Below are positions 22,201-37,200 of a DNA stretch of 64,000 bases, in pieces. The notes beneath the pieces are model-generated. The model was not told where the DNA came from and searched no databases. It saw only the letters and a program-made list of their open reading frames with translations. Each line of letters begins with the position of its first letter. Within the stretch, counting starts at the first letter, position 1. A program made the translations under genes and the position numbers. The stretch is from Hydractinia symbiolongicarpus (lineage: Eukaryota > Cnidaria > Hydrozoa > Anthoathecata > Hydractiniidae): NCBI RefSeq assembly GCF_029227915.1, contig NC_079888.1, positions 8,351,001-8,415,000 of the forward strand, read 5' to 3'.

Positions 22201-25200
22201 TTACACAGAAAGTCGATCTATTAGCGGTGAAAAAGTGTATGATCACTGAGGACGAAAACAACACCTTAACTCATCTTAAATATGATATTGGGTATCCAAA
22301 TATAACTAAAAATGACAAAAAAGTTTCCTACATGTATTGGATATCCATGATTTATTTAAAATAAGTACTCATCTTGCTTTTAACTCAAGTTTCTAATTTA
22401 ACAATTTTCAAACTTTGGAAAAACGATTTTTGAGGCTTTTTTCAGAAGTTTGCCCCCTCTCCCCCTACAGTCAGTGTTGGAAAAAACCACTCTCTCCCCT
22501 CCCCCCACTCTTCAGTGTTGGTTGGAGGTCTTTTCCAGAGTCACTGGCAGTACTTTGGGGCACAAATCAACACAAAATCAACACTGACTGTAGGGGGAGA
22601 GGGGGCAAACACTGAAAAAAGCCTCAAAAGTCGTTTTTCCAATAATTTATGAACATGATTGTAGCTAGCTATATCTTTCGAAATTTTGAATATAAACATA
22701 CAAGGTTATTATACATAAAGCCATTCGAAGCAACAATAATGACTTTTAAAATCCTGTTGGAGGTATTAATTACCTTCTTGTAGATAGTAACATAGCATTT
22801 TTTAACAAATACAGCTCCTCGTGTTGTCTCTGTTCCGTCGTCTAAACAAACTTTTTGATTTACTGATATTTAATATATTTTAAAGACCATAGCTTATTTT
22901 ACCGTCAAAAGGAATACTGAAGGAAAATTTTTATTTTTATAGGAAATAAAAACAAAATAGTAGCAAATTCATGCAAATTCATGGAAAATTCTTGCAAATT
23001 CATGGAAAATTCACGCAAATTCATGCAAATTCATGCAAATTTATGGAAAATTCATGCAAATTCATCAAAACAAAAATTGAACAAACATAAACAGGTTGTC
23101 CAGACGTCTATGTAATTCTAAATTGTGTATAATTTATTGCACATTGACCTTTCGAGTGATCCGTTTTGAGCTTATGGAATCGTTTCGTAGTCCCTTTAAA
23201 GACCAAATTAACACAGTGTTGAGAAAAAGAGAATACATGGTTCGTACGCTTGCGGGATTTATATACAGTGGACTCTCTATTACTCGAACCCCTATAACTC
23301 GAATCTCTCTTTAACTCGAACGTTTTTTGTTTGGAGGGGGGGGGGGGTTTCTTCGGGTATTTCCTCTCTTTAACTCGAACGTTGCAACAGGTATCTAGAA
23401 CTTTATATGACACAAGCAGTTTTTTGCATTGTTTTAGCTCTGTAAACGCAGATAGAGTCCTACTGATTCGAATGTTTCATATCTACATGTGTGAGGGGTC
23501 TTAAATGATTCGAATGTCATTCGAACAAAACGTAAACACGAAAATCACGCTTAATTGGTAAATTATACAAAATTTATACAAAAGCTTGAAAAAACTCCCA
23601 ACTCTCTATTACCCGAAGCTCTCTATAACACGAACGGTTTTTGATTCCCCGTGGCTGTTCGAGTTATAGAAAGTCCACTGTGGTAGCTAAAGGTCTCGAC
23701 GGTATGTTTCGAAACATGTTTCCACGGTATGGTTTGACACATAATCGGACGCATGCTTCGAAAATATGTATTGACGGTATGTTTCGATACATATTTGGCG
23801 CTATGTTCCCAAATATGTACTGACGATATGTTTCGACACATATTTCGACGGTATGCTTCGGAAATATGTATCGACGGTATACTTTGACACATATTTCAAC
23901 AGTATACTTCAAAATATGTTTCGACGGTATACTTCGACACATATTTCAACAGTATACTTCAAAATATGTTTCGACGGTAGGCATTGATATATGTAACGAC
24001 GATACGTTTCGACACATTTCGAAGGCATGCTTCGAAACATGTCTCGACGGTTTTCTTTAAAACATTTTTCGACATTTCGAGAATTTTCATGCAAACACCC
24101 AGCAGATAAGTTGTATTGAAACAGAAACAAGATTGCTTGAGTCGCCACTACTTTTGCTTGTGCGAATCAAACCCTCCATTAACGGTTTTCTGGATATTGA
24201 CCTGATGCACCCCATCAGAAAGCAAGAAAATACGTTACCTTTTTACGCCCCCTACTAGTGTTTTAATTATCAGAACATTTTGTTAATTGAAAGTACTTTA
24301 GTTTCTCCTGTAAAAGTATATATTTTACGGATTCCATTATCATTTCTAATTTCACACGCTATCAAAATAAGTAATATACTTACATTTCAACGAATTTTTC
24401 CATCATGTCTGCTGAAAAGAACTTTGTTCGAGTCGTAATATGATCCGCAAACAATCCATATGGCCATTGCAAACTAAGTGTGAACTCTTGCATACCAAGC
24501 AAAGCGTTGTGTAAATCTTCAAACGTTTGGAGGAAGGGTGTCCTATAAGAAATTAGTGTAATTATTCTGAACATCTTATATCTAATAGAAATGTTGCAAC
24601 CACAGGTGAAGTCTTTATCAAAACAACTGAAATAAACGAGGCAATTAATTTGTTGCCTCGCTGAAACCAAACTCTTTACTCCGAGTTTATACCAAAGGTT
24701 TTTTGATGATTAGGAATTGTTAGACCGACTTTATGCTAATGTAAACTACCCAGTGTTTTGTTATGCATTTGAGGGGTATATGGAACTAACTGCGGTCGTA
24801 AATGAACTGCTGCAAACTATATCGTTTGAGAAAAAGTATTCCACAGTGGTGAAATGATTTGCAAATTGTAAATTGGAGCTTTAGCAATATCAATTTCGAG
24901 AGAAGAACATCATAAAATTGTCTGATAGACAGTTATGAAGTTTGTCTTAAAGACAGAGGAAAAATGTAAAATTATGGATAAACAATTTTGCTTTAGCGTA
25001 TCGATTGTTTTCTTTATTTTTTTTCAAACAGCTACCTTTCTTTCTTTACATACAAAATTTATTGTTTAATTCAATTTAGCAATGAAAAACAACAAAACTT
25101 TCTCTCTGCATTGACTGACACTTTTTAGAACAAAAAAGATTTGAAGGGGGCATAATTTATGCTCTAGACGCATGTCGAGGTCAAAGAAAAGAAAAGAAAA

Positions 25201-28200
25201 TTTACTTCAAAATAACTTAAGATCGAATTTAAGAATGCCCATTCAATCATTAAAATGTTATGTTTAGGTGACACATTGGGTGTCTGACTCATTTCAAGCA
25301 TTATTTAAATCCTTACTCAGTCTCCGCAGAGCTTCAAGTACGCTGAAAATGTTTTCTTTCTTTAAATCACCTTCTTATTTGAGATTAATCTACAACACTT
25401 AGTGAAAAGATTAAAAAGAGTCACGGATAGATTGACAAAAAAGTGGTTATAAATTTTTTTTGGCTAACAATCACAGTTTTGTCGTTGCTGTAGTTGTCTA
25501 TGCCTTTGTTGTTTTTGTCATTGTTGTTGTCGTTGTTTATCAAAGTTGTTTATGTGAAAATAAACATACAAATGGAAACAACCTACTCTTCTATATATTC
25601 TCCATAACTTTCTTTGGTAACGTTGTCATAAAAATCGTTGATAATAAGTTCTTCAGTTACATCCATGTAGCTGATTATCAACGGTGAAAACATTTTTAGG
25701 ATGTATTTATGAAATGTCCCTTGTCTTAGTGAAACTATAAATAAAAACAAGAGATCAATGAGAAAATAATCAAGCCACTGAACGAGAGAAGGCCACGTAT
25801 TTTGCCAGTAGTTATCCACTTTTATTTTCAAAAAACAAAAGATATGCTATAAACCATTTATACTACAAATAGAAAATTAAAATAGAATGCCAAAATCATG
25901 CGCAGAAAGTTTTCAAACCGACTTTGATAACTAATGGTATTTTGAAATTGAGATTTTTTGAAATTGCGTCATACAAAAAAGTTGTTGATGCAAGAAAGAC
26001 AATATTTATACCTTTTCTTTATAACAATTGTTCCATGTTTTATGTCATGAGTATAAATTTGTGAGAATTTAGCTATGGACAGCATTTATCTGTGTCCTTA
26101 CCCCCTTGTACCTGCCAGGGCCACAAAAGCCCATACCAAAGAGGGTTAAAACCCCACAAATCTTTGTAAATTTATATTAAATCGAGACGATGAATAAGTC
26201 ATTAAGTGCCTAAAATGTTTGTTGGATTTTAAACTAAGAATATCTCTTTTACGTTATGCCCACAAAACATTTAAAGCTTAAAAAGCTTAAAAATAGCTGG
26301 ATAATCACCGGAAAAAGTAGGAAAAATTATTCAACACAAGCTTTCCTTTTCAATAACATTGAAATAAAACCAATTTTCTAGTTATTAAAAGTTCTTAGTA
26401 AGCTGAATTACATTGATGCTGTTAAACTGGCTAAAATAATCGTTAACATCTAGAAACTGATAGGGATTAAAATCCACAATATGGAAAATATCTTGTAAAC
26501 ATACCATGAGACAAACTGTAAGAATTCAGCAACTTAAACACTTGTAGCCCATTGAAGAAAGAATATGGCTGTTTTAACTTTATGATATCAAGATCTACAG
26601 TGAGAAGTAGTAGAAATGAGTTGGCGTAATTTCGATGCTCACCATTTGTCGACGACAAAACCTGAAACAATAAACATAATTTCAATTCTCACAAAAATGA
26701 TCAAATAATCAAAAGTCAGCTGTTCGATAACATAATGTTTTAGAATTAGGAGTCATTGTTCAAGGAGATAATTCTTTGCATAATTCGATACTCCCAACCG
26801 CGTCAAATCCACTATTCATAAATTACCAATTATTTTAATATATGTTACTGAATGTTACGACTTTCGTTAATAAATTCCTTATAAAGTAAAAAAAATTTTT
26901 TACATTGCAAGCTTTGTTTGCATTCTGAAAATACTCAGCCTCTCTGCATCTAGCAAGTAGAAAGTTGTATACCTCTGGATAATAACTTCGAATGTCTTCC
27001 ACTTCATCGACACATCTTGTTGAAAGGTCATATGCTTTGTTCATTCTTTCTTCGTGCGACATATTGTATAACACAGAATCTAAACAAAAAGAAAGGCTTT
27101 AATTTTATGATAAGTTTATCGTAAAATAAAAGTCTATCGTGGAATGAAATGGAAAGACTCAGAGTGGTTTTATGTTTTCTAAATCTAAATGAAAAGTGAG
27201 CATTTCATCAAACTTTTTTCAAATTACAGTTTGACTTTGATAAAAAAAACTGTAGAAGAAAATAACCAGAGCTAATAATACACTAATGACAACCTCATTG
27301 CCGAGAAAGAGTCATCTAGGCGGAACTACACTGTTGGCCCTTTTTTAGGCAGGTCCTAATTTAACGCCGGCCTTTTCTACTCCGGTCCTTATTACACCGG
27401 TCGCCAAAAATTAACGCCATTTAGGGCCGGCGTTAGGACGGCTAATAAAGCACTTAAGTGTCCTTAAAGTTGAAAGTATAAAAGTTACCATCTTCTGCAA
27501 CGACTAACTCCTACCTTGCATTCTCAAATTATCTGTTAGTTGTATATAATTTACCAAAGCACTCTTTCTAATGCACACATCTATGGTGTCTTTTCTTTCA
27601 TCTTTGTGAGTAGACAAAACCTATTAAAACAATTAATTCTTTCTATTGATACTATATATTGTTTTTGTTAGATATATTTATGGTCTGACTTCCATAAAAC
27701 AACGAAATAATGGCCAAATTAGTTCACAGGGCATTTTGTTTTTTTTGGCAGCTCCATAATAACGGTTCTGAAGCCAAGGGATGCTTGGGACGAGGATAAA
27801 GAATAACGTAGTTCGCGCTTTCGATTGGTAACTTCCACGTTTCGATTAAAAAGCGATTGATGTGTGTTTATTACCCATTGAGCGCTTTGATGCAACATTG
27901 AATAAGCTACAATCGTGGTGAAAATTTAATAAGCAGGAAAGTTTATGTAGAATTTAGCCGCCACAAGTAGTCACGTTGATGGTTTCTATATTAGAGTCGC
28001 GCCATTTGAAGTTGGTATTGTTGGCTTGGTTGTCAAAGTTTACTTGTCAAAGTGCAATTGTCAAAGTTACAGTGGACTTTTCACTTCGGACCTTCGATTT
28101 TTGGTAAATTATAATGGCTTATTAACCGTTTAGCCGGTCTATACGGGAAAATATAGACCGAGGTCATGACGTCATGGACCGAACGCAGTGAGGTCCATGC

Positions 28201-31200
28201 GAGTGACAGAGGTCTATATTTTCCCTTATAGACAGGCTAAGGTTAATAAGTCATTTATTACCCCACTAATTATTTCATAACCATTAATGAAAAAAAGGTT
28301 TTAGAGTCCAGGGGTCTTTAACAAAAACAAGGCTTAGGTGGAAACCATGTAACTTTCTTTATATTTCGAACGTACACAGACATTCGATCCACAACTCGTT
28401 CAAAAATAAACAATACAATACAACTTTTAAAAATAGAATATTTTCAAAACAGTTTTAAAATTCAGTTCTTTGTTGTTTCGCTGGTGGAGTGTTTGTATTA
28501 AAATTAAATGTACAATTGTTAAAATTTCCTCCGGAAAAAAATGAAGAGAGGGTTGAAGACTGCGTGGAACTGGAAGTATTAAGAGCTGTCGATTGGTTAT
28601 GTACGTCAAGTTGGTTATTATTTGAGCTCAAGATGTTTGACATTTTGTAACGGTGAGTGGTACTAGCTGATTTGTAATTTCTTACCGAATCAATATTTTT
28701 GTGACCACTGTGTTGGGCTACATTAACATTCTTGTTTTGTTTTTGTTTTGATGTCGGTTAATACGGCGTCATATAGACTGGTCACGTGAAAAAAAAACCA
28801 ATCAAATTTTCCGAGAACGTTCGAATAAACGTAAACATTTGAAAATACCAACGGTGGGGTAATAAATACTCTTAAAGCTTTCTAATTGTTACTGACGTCA
28901 GCACGACCGTTCCTCCTAAATTTAGCCATCTTCGTGGATTATTTTGTTATGCGGGGGTGTTAAAGAATGTTACTAGCAAATTTTAAACGCTTTATACCTA
29001 GCCAAAGTGGGCGCACAAGTAAAACCTTCAAAATTTTGCCGAATGTTGATTTTGAAACCCTTTTGGCTGTATTTAAAAATCGACGAAAAAACTGTCTCTG
29101 TTTTATAAATTTTGTCCATGATTGTACTGCTGTATATGTACATACCTGAAACAAAGCTTCATTTTTACTTGAATAAAATCTACAACCATCCTGTTAGTCT
29201 CTTTTAATTTTTTTCAAGTTCAATCAAACAAAAAACAAGTATAAAAATACCTCCTCAAGTAGTGATATAGTGCTCTTTAAAGCATTCTTTGGTTGACCAT
29301 AAGGGAAGTTCTTTCTAAAGGAGACATGCATTGAGGATAAGATAGATATTTGTTTGCAAGTTCTCTCAAAGATGCATTTTTATACATTTTTAAAAATATT
29401 CTTGAAGGAAATAAAAACTTGATTCTTTCCCAAATTAGAGATTATGTTACATAAAACTTATAGACACAAACTTCAGTGATGGTGGATTACCATGGTGGAT
29501 TTACCATGGAATCTACAAATACCGTATAGCCCCCTTGTTTGATGATAAATTGTGACATCCTTATCACATCATCGCTTTGAGGGGTACATTCCTAGATTTA
29601 CCAAATTTTAGCTTCAAATTTTCTACAAACATCTTCAGTAATATAAGTGCGTTATCTTACTTGAAATTAATAATTTGCTTGCACAGATAATCTTCCAAAC
29701 GATATGTCAGTTCTTCTAACCTTTGCTCTAATTCTTCTGTGTCAAGGCTACAAATGAATAAGCTTATGCGATAGGAGTGATCAATGAGGTATCCAGGAAA
29801 ATTAAAACTTCCAGGACACCGAACAGGCAGAGTCTTTACCCGCACTATTGCCCCTGGTACAGTAGACAGACTTAAAAAGTGAGAGTAGACAAACTTCTCC
29901 TTGTAGCTAGCTAAACAAACTACCATAAAAATTTCAGTTGCTTATGTGTTTCCGTGTACAAATGTGTACAGTCCTGGTAACATGTGTATATATAATGTTT
30001 CAATGTGGCTATTCATATCAACGTATGCATAAATTTGTTTGTTTGAGATTAACTTTTTAAACATTTACAGACGCTTAAACGAAGTTGCAAGAAAGGTATA
30101 TAAGCTTGAAAGAGCACACCGCTGTAACCGCATAGATGTGCTGTTGTTTGCCTGCAACAAACCCTCTTCCCTGTATGTTGCTTAAAATTTTAAAATTTTG
30201 CGAAAACATATTCCCGCTAAAAAATGCTGGGCGATTGCTTTTCCAACAACGGCGTATTGACACGTCTAGCCTGTGTCTTATATCGGCAGAAGTTGTGGGA
30301 AAGTTATTTTTTGAGAAATACTTTATCGTTGTAAGCAATCTACTGTATTTTTAGCAAGTTATGTGTATTTTAAAAAGCGGAAATCATGGTTGAATTTTAA
30401 AACTTTCACTAGAGCTTATTCTGCAAATAGAAAGTATTTGGCGACATGTTTTGCTAGGAAGAGGATTACAATTGACTGTGTCTTGTATTTTTATTTAAGC
30501 TAGTATTATTATGCAACGCTAAGTGTACCAAGACGACGCGCTAAACCAGAGTTATCTAAACTTTCTCGCTCAACCCTGGGTTACCCATTCAATAAACATT
30601 TTCTGGTGGCAAATAAAGGTTCTAGCGGGGGTAATTTATTAGGGTAGTTATCTGGGAAGGGAGATTTTTCTAGGAGAGAAAATTTTCCAGGGGGAAGGAA
30701 TGATCCAAATGAAGTTTTCCTACGTAGGAGTTGATCAGAAAAATATCCTAGAACCAACGAGAACAAACCATTAAAAGAAAGTCCAGTCCCGTCACTATAC
30801 TGAAATACCAACATGACGACGTTTAAGTCCAACATGGAGCAGGCATGACAAACAGAACTGCGAAGTAACGTACTTAAATTTTCTCAATGACCAGTAGTTT
30901 TCACCGATGATTTTAACATCCATCATACCATCGTTTTCAGCACTTTCCAATAGATTATTTACAAGTATAAGATATTGATGTATCGGGTTAACACCGTACC
31001 GTGCACAATATTCATTTAAGACGGCTGTTTGGTCGGTGGTCAAACGTCCCTGATTTCATGAAATAAAAAAGTTTTTAATTCACATATTTTTTATGAAGGA
31101 CTTTCTATGGGCTGTTGGCCGCCTTAATTCAGTTTTAAATACTTTACACAGAACCGCCGCTTGAGTATTTCAAAGAATAAAAATATTTCAATCAAAGGAA

Positions 31201-34200
31201 TTCCCTCCTAGTAGACGCGTCCAGTTTAGGCGCTCGGCTCCAGATAGATCTTCTTCTTCTTCTTGCATTCTTTTTGTTTTGGAAACTGAAAGTTTTTTTG
31301 CATTTCGCAAGTATAATCTTTTGTGAACGAACCGTATTAAAAGATTTTCCGAACATAGAATTTGGCAAATCGATGCTGTTAGACAATTTTGGAAACAATA
31401 ACTTTCGCAAATCATCAAATGTAAGCCTTACGAGGATAGAATCTAAAAACAGATTTTTTGCTATCAAAGCATAAAATTAAAAAATGGATCATTTTATTTG
31501 TGTTTTTTTTTTCGCGGTTATAAACTTTCGCAAACCATTTCACATTACTGATTTAGTAAATATTCGCAAAATTTTTCAACACTAAAAGTAATCATTTTTT
31601 ATGTTTAGGTCAACCTTAGAATATAAATAGTAAAAATCATTTCTTGTTTAAGAAAGTCAAAAATGCTGAAAACGATATACCCTGGATACATATGCATCGT
31701 TTAAACGATGGATCAAAGTTGCCTTGTGAAGAGTTGCGAACATGTCCACATGATTAAAGTGCAGAGGATCAGCTTGGACAATATCACCAAAACCATGTTT
31801 AAATGCTCGATCCATATCTAAATTTAAGAAGTATCGTTGCTAGCATTATCTCCTGCAACTAATATCTCTTCGTTTTGTAAATAAAAAAGCAAAAAATGAG
31901 AACTATGGGTAGCATTTTTATGGACCCGGTAAAGAACATGAATAGAAGTCTTGGCAATGTTTACAAAATGTACAAAACTTATATAGATATCCAGCATCAT
32001 TTTTTAAGGTGAAAATTTATACACATTTTTTGGCTGTATTCTTTTTTAAAAAAAACGGTTCACTAAATTTTCGGTGAATAATTTGTTCTGTAAATAAACT
32101 TTTTTTACTTCTATGGTCTTTTGTTTATGTTTTTCTACCTGCAGGAATGCGTGCGCAATATTTTACGAGAATAGAAATTGTCAGGTTTAGATAATTTGTA
32201 GCTATACCTCGTTTTGTCTTTTGTAAATTGGTGTCATCATTTGGTGTAGTGGACATTCCTTTGGCTGAAATCTCTGGCTTGTAGGTTTGCCCTGTGGCTA
32301 CATACAATTTGAAAATCCAGTTTAGTAGATCTTGATCTTCTTCGCATGCAAACAACACAACATCATTCACGTTTGTCAACCGGAAGAAGAAGCGTCCACC
32401 GGGTAAATCTGGAAACGTAAACATTATCGACTTATGAAGCTCAAAATAAACTCTTTAATAAATTACTCATAGAAAAATATTTTTTATTTCGTTTCACAAA
32501 AAGGGACTTAAATATGTTGCGTTTAGGCTTCTGTTGAACTGCAAACAACGCTCCTGCCGCTTTGTGATTCATCTACAGTGATCTCCTTAGGCAGCAGACA
32601 CCATTGGTACAAAAGATTCGCCTTTTGGAAAGTTGATATTTTAAAGCGTATTTTCATAGCATGTGCGGGGAAAAAAGAATATCACGGATCAATTCATCCT
32701 AGTAGCAATAAAATGATTGTATTTATCAATAGACACAACGAATGTCGGAGTCCACTAATATACGCATCAAATTTTAGTGATTTATCAATGACTTAAAGCA
32801 CTTGATCTTTTTTCATGGCCGTTAGTTTCAGAAACGCGAGCTAACAAAAAAAAATTTAAGTTCATGGAAGAAAAGTATTCTCATTTTGGAAGAAAAGTGT
32901 TTCGACCAGAAAAGAAGATATCGGAGAAAAGAAGAGAAGCGTTTTCAGTGAAAAAAGTGAGCCATAGGGACTATCGTATGTTAGTTGCTCAATATTTCTC
33001 CCAAGGGATGAACACAGACCTATGACCCACCGATAAAAAGAACGGTAGAAAACTTACTCGCTGAGTTGTCTGCATAATCAACTGTGTAGCCTTCAATGAT
33101 CATCCATTCGTAAGGAATTGAAGAATTTGTATTGAATGTGCATAAAACCATTTGAAAGCCAGATACCTAAAGTAACATTAAAAAATTTGCACTATCTTAT
33201 TTAGTGTTTCGACGCCTCGATGATTTCAATCCCTTCGAAGATTTAATGAACTTATGGAATTCTCTTGAGGAATAGCGCTCTGGTAATGCTTAGTTCTTAC
33301 TATGAGTTAGCGTGAGTCAATTGTTAAGTCATATTGGCACAAGTGAGAACATGAAAACAAAAGTTAACTCACAAAATTAATCCGAACTAATTAATTATCT
33401 TACTAGTTGATTGATCTTATGTTTTTTTGAGAATAGCATGATGTGAGTTAGCTGCGCGTGACCATGAATATTAAAATACATTAAAATTAACCTATGGATT
33501 GAGTTAGAAAAATAACCCACGATAACCCACATAGAAAGAAAGCTCAAACATGTTAGTTATAAAAAAATGTTTGCACGCTTTTGATTTTTTAAGCAAAACT
33601 AAATTTTTGCAGTTGATATAATTATGTGCTGGGAAATTCTTTTACGCAAAGTTACCGTTTGGAAAAAAGATATAATTGCACAGGGCCAGCGAAAATTAAT
33701 AGATTATCAGGGGGTATGTTATGCAAAAATTAAGATATGTTTCTAGCTTAACACAGAAAAAATATGTTATAACAAATAAAGTTTGTGAAGAAAATTACTT
33801 GAGCTAACATAAAGAATCTTTCCTTCCATTTTTTCCAACGTTTCTTGCTCTGTGCGTATAGGAAGCTGAAACAGAAGAAAATAGCAGTGAATATATAGCG
33901 AGCTTTCTCTCTCTATCTCGAACCTATAAAAAACTGTTATATTTTTTAAACACGGAGGAAGTTTAAGATAAAAAGAATGAAGCGGCAAACAAATTTTGAC
34001 AGCAAAGTTTCGAGACTTTTCGGGACTTATTCAGACAAATAATGAAAATTTTAACGTCGATTTTGCCATCTCAAAGGATAGTATTTTTACAAACCAGTTG
34101 AATTGAGGCTATAGGGATATAAAAATTTCAAAAATAAAGGAAAAATGTAATTTAAGTCAGTACACTTTTTTGTACGGATTCTTATCATAAAAATCAACAA

Positions 34201-37200
34201 GGCTCGTTTATTTGGGGTAGAAAAATCGACAAGGGATTAAAATGTTTGTTTGGCAAAAAGCGTATGCTTGCGGTAAAGGATACACAAATGTTTCGTTTAC
34301 ATTTACTTAACTGAAAATGATTTTTAAAAATGAATTAAGCCTTGCTTACCCACACTTTTTTATAGTGTCCGGTTTAGTCATTTCAATGGATACAAGGACG
34401 TTAACTTCGACATCACATGATGCACCTTTCTCTACATTCATACGGTACCATTTTCGTGTTTCTTTAAAGCCGCAACAAACATGAATATTTAGCTTGTGAA
34501 AATATGAGGAGATTAAGTCATTTTATAAAGTACCATGTATCAACCTTGTCCCCAGGGCTTTTTAGGTTTTTTTACATTGATTCCGTCTAAATGTAAAAAA
34601 CACCTCGAAAGCCCTAGGGACTAGGTTGGCCATTTATAGTTCTTAGTCCGTTCCGTCACCTTTGAAATTTGTGAATTAACCTTGCGTTCACAAAACTAAA
34701 GTCTTTTTTTGTGGTACGAATAGTTAAAAATTTGAATTTTTACGTCCCAGTTACGCCCCTATTTACGTAAAACTACCTGAAATGGCGACTGTTTATCGTA
34801 CCATATTTTTATGCGTTATAAGTTATTTTCAATTCTTTTCACCCAGATGAGTTTTTCCAGAAAAAACCATACTTCTTCCGCTTAAAATGAGGAACTGTTT
34901 CTACACTTTCCGACAAAGTGAACTAGTCAAAGCAAATTCAAAACAAACTATGTCCTGCACATGCTCAAATACATTTTGACCGCGCATTGGCGTGTTTTTT
35001 CTAACCAGAAAAGTTACTAGATAAATGCTAAATCTTAATACAAAGGCGTTTTTAGAACTTTTTGTGCGCCTCAGCAAGAAAATTGTGTTGTAGCTAATTA
35101 GTTGCACAATCACAATATTTAAAGGTATTATCGACAAAAATTCATGCCAAACAATAGATCTTATGGCATTCTCGCCCCATTCCTACATCGCTACTCCAGA
35201 CATTATTTATCATTTTCATTTTAAGGCTATAAAAATGAAACCTCGCAAAGATATATCCAGTCGTTTTTATTTTTTTTCGAATTTAAAATTAACCTAATAT
35301 TCAAGTATATATATTCAAAAGCGCGCTCAGAGTGTGAGTTTATCAACAACTCACCTTAGCTAACAGTTTTTCATCGGTGAGATTAAAGAATGTCTTTTTC
35401 TTTGTCAGCAGTTGTAATTTCAGTGTAACATACGGACATGCTGTTGTCCATTCACCTTGAGTATCCCATCTAAACACATTGCTTCGTAAAATTTCTTACA
35501 TTGCTATACAACTTTTATGTAAACTCTTAGGAGGGGGATGGGGAGAGGGAGGGGGAGGGGGATGGGGAAGGGGCATTAATTACCCACAGCCTCTTTGAAT
35601 AGTTTTTTAAGAATGTAATTGGGCACACAAATTTAAGATTTTTTGCCAAGTTCTATTGGGCTCAGTCATGAAAAAACAGAAACAGACATTTTTCAATGTT
35701 GCTTAACGACTGATCTTAAATCCCAGCATCTCTGGCCCTGTCGGAAAAGGGGACGAGTGGAATTTAAAAATTGTGAGAATGATTTTTCTTTTCTCTCTTT
35801 CTTCTTTTTTTAATAGTTGCGTGTACAACAAACTCGAATATAATAACTTCTTAACCTAGATTATAGGATTGAAAATGTCAAATTGATAAAGTCCAGTGTA
35901 AAACGGCCCGATGTTCAAATAAAAAATAAAGGCCAGTTTCAATTAAAACGCTCTTAGCCGCAGCTTCTAACATTTGGACGTCGACGCTTAATATGCTTAA
36001 TTTCCATTACACTAATGATGGCAGCGCTTCTGGAATTTTGATTGGTTGTTAAAAAAATGTCCGCTGCAAACGATTTGGGAGCTGATTTAAATTAACCTGC
36101 ATACCCTGTTATGAAACTCCGAAAATTGCGACAAAAACGCCTTAATGGAAACCGGCCTTAAAGCATGAGATTTCTAATATTAGACAGATAGTAGAAGCGA
36201 CTAACTCTGGGGTGCTTGCCTCCACATATTCTGTTTGCAGCATGTTCTCATCATGGTCTAACTGAAACAAAAAGAACAAGACGTATGATATACGCAAACA
36301 ACCTCGCGAATAAAGTTTACAAAAAGTTGTCTATCAAATTGGGATTTTTGTTACGAAGTTAGACACGACATATTTTACTATTCAGATACGCAATAATATT
36401 TGTTACACACTTATTTTTCAAAATTGATTTGTGAGACCTTCCTGAACGGAAAATTCCTCGAACTTTTAATTTTCGATGGGTCCGTCTTGGGTGAACCGAC
36501 TGACAGGAAGAAGAAAGACCACAAACCCACAAACCCCAAAATTTGCGAAATTCATTAATTCAGTTAATTCTGCCTACATTCACTTTTAAAAAGTTTGGTG
36601 GAAACACCTTTATTTACTAGTTAGTTAAACAAGTTTTTTGAACACTTGTCTTATCTTTTTAAAAAAGAAAAAAGAAAAAAAAAGTAAAAATTGTTACCAA
36701 GATGAGATTCGAACACACGACGACTCCCGTGTCGGTGCTCAGAGAGGCAAAAATTTCCATTCTTGTAGGACACATTTGCGTTTTAATACAAGCTCACGAG
36801 CTTGTAATTAGTAGAATACAGAAGTTAAAGTGTAGGTAAGCAAGGCTTAATTCTTTTTTTTTAAATTATTAGTATAGTAAAAAGAATACAGCTAACATGA
36901 AGGATTTCCACGAAGCGAATTCGACGGTGAATTAGCTGTGAGATTTGATTTTCACGAGGAACAAAAAAAAATGTGGCGAATGTAAAATGCTAAATGTACA
37001 CAACCGTTTGAGTATTGAAAACAAAATAGATATTTCAAATTCTTTCCACCCGGATGAGTATTTCAAAAAATAAAAATATTTCGTCGCTTAAAAGTAGGAA
37101 CTATTTCTCCATTTCGGCGAAGCGAATTTTTCGAAGCAAAATCAAAACAAACGATGTTCTGCGCATGTTCAGACACATTTCGGCGGCGTAATAGCCGACC

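Larger units (their letters stand above)
22161..23195. mobile_element. Second TTAA-flanked inverted-repeat element (1035 bp)
   Basis: Same family as 20833-21141: left end AGGGGCTACGAAACGG, right end CGTTTCGTAGTCCCT, TTAA at 22157-22160 and 23196-23199. The first ~75 bp resemble the start of the shorter copy. Its interior carries a foldback (22417-22640) and an 11-bp minisatellite (22966-23065). An exon-like stretch at 22771-22848 falls inside it and is not part of CADPS. Confidence 0.65.

Noticed and set aside
22771-22848. Exon-like stretch on the minus strand (acceptor TTTAG, donor GTAATT) in the CADPS-B intron
   Set aside because: The phase needed to join copy B exons gives a stop codon, the residues do not match CAPS, and it lies inside the TTAA-flanked element. 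The true next exon is 21897-22008.
23623-24148. Several frames on both strands over the 50-bp repeat
   Set aside because: Repeat shadows; the period leaves frames open and no start context or splice site supports them.
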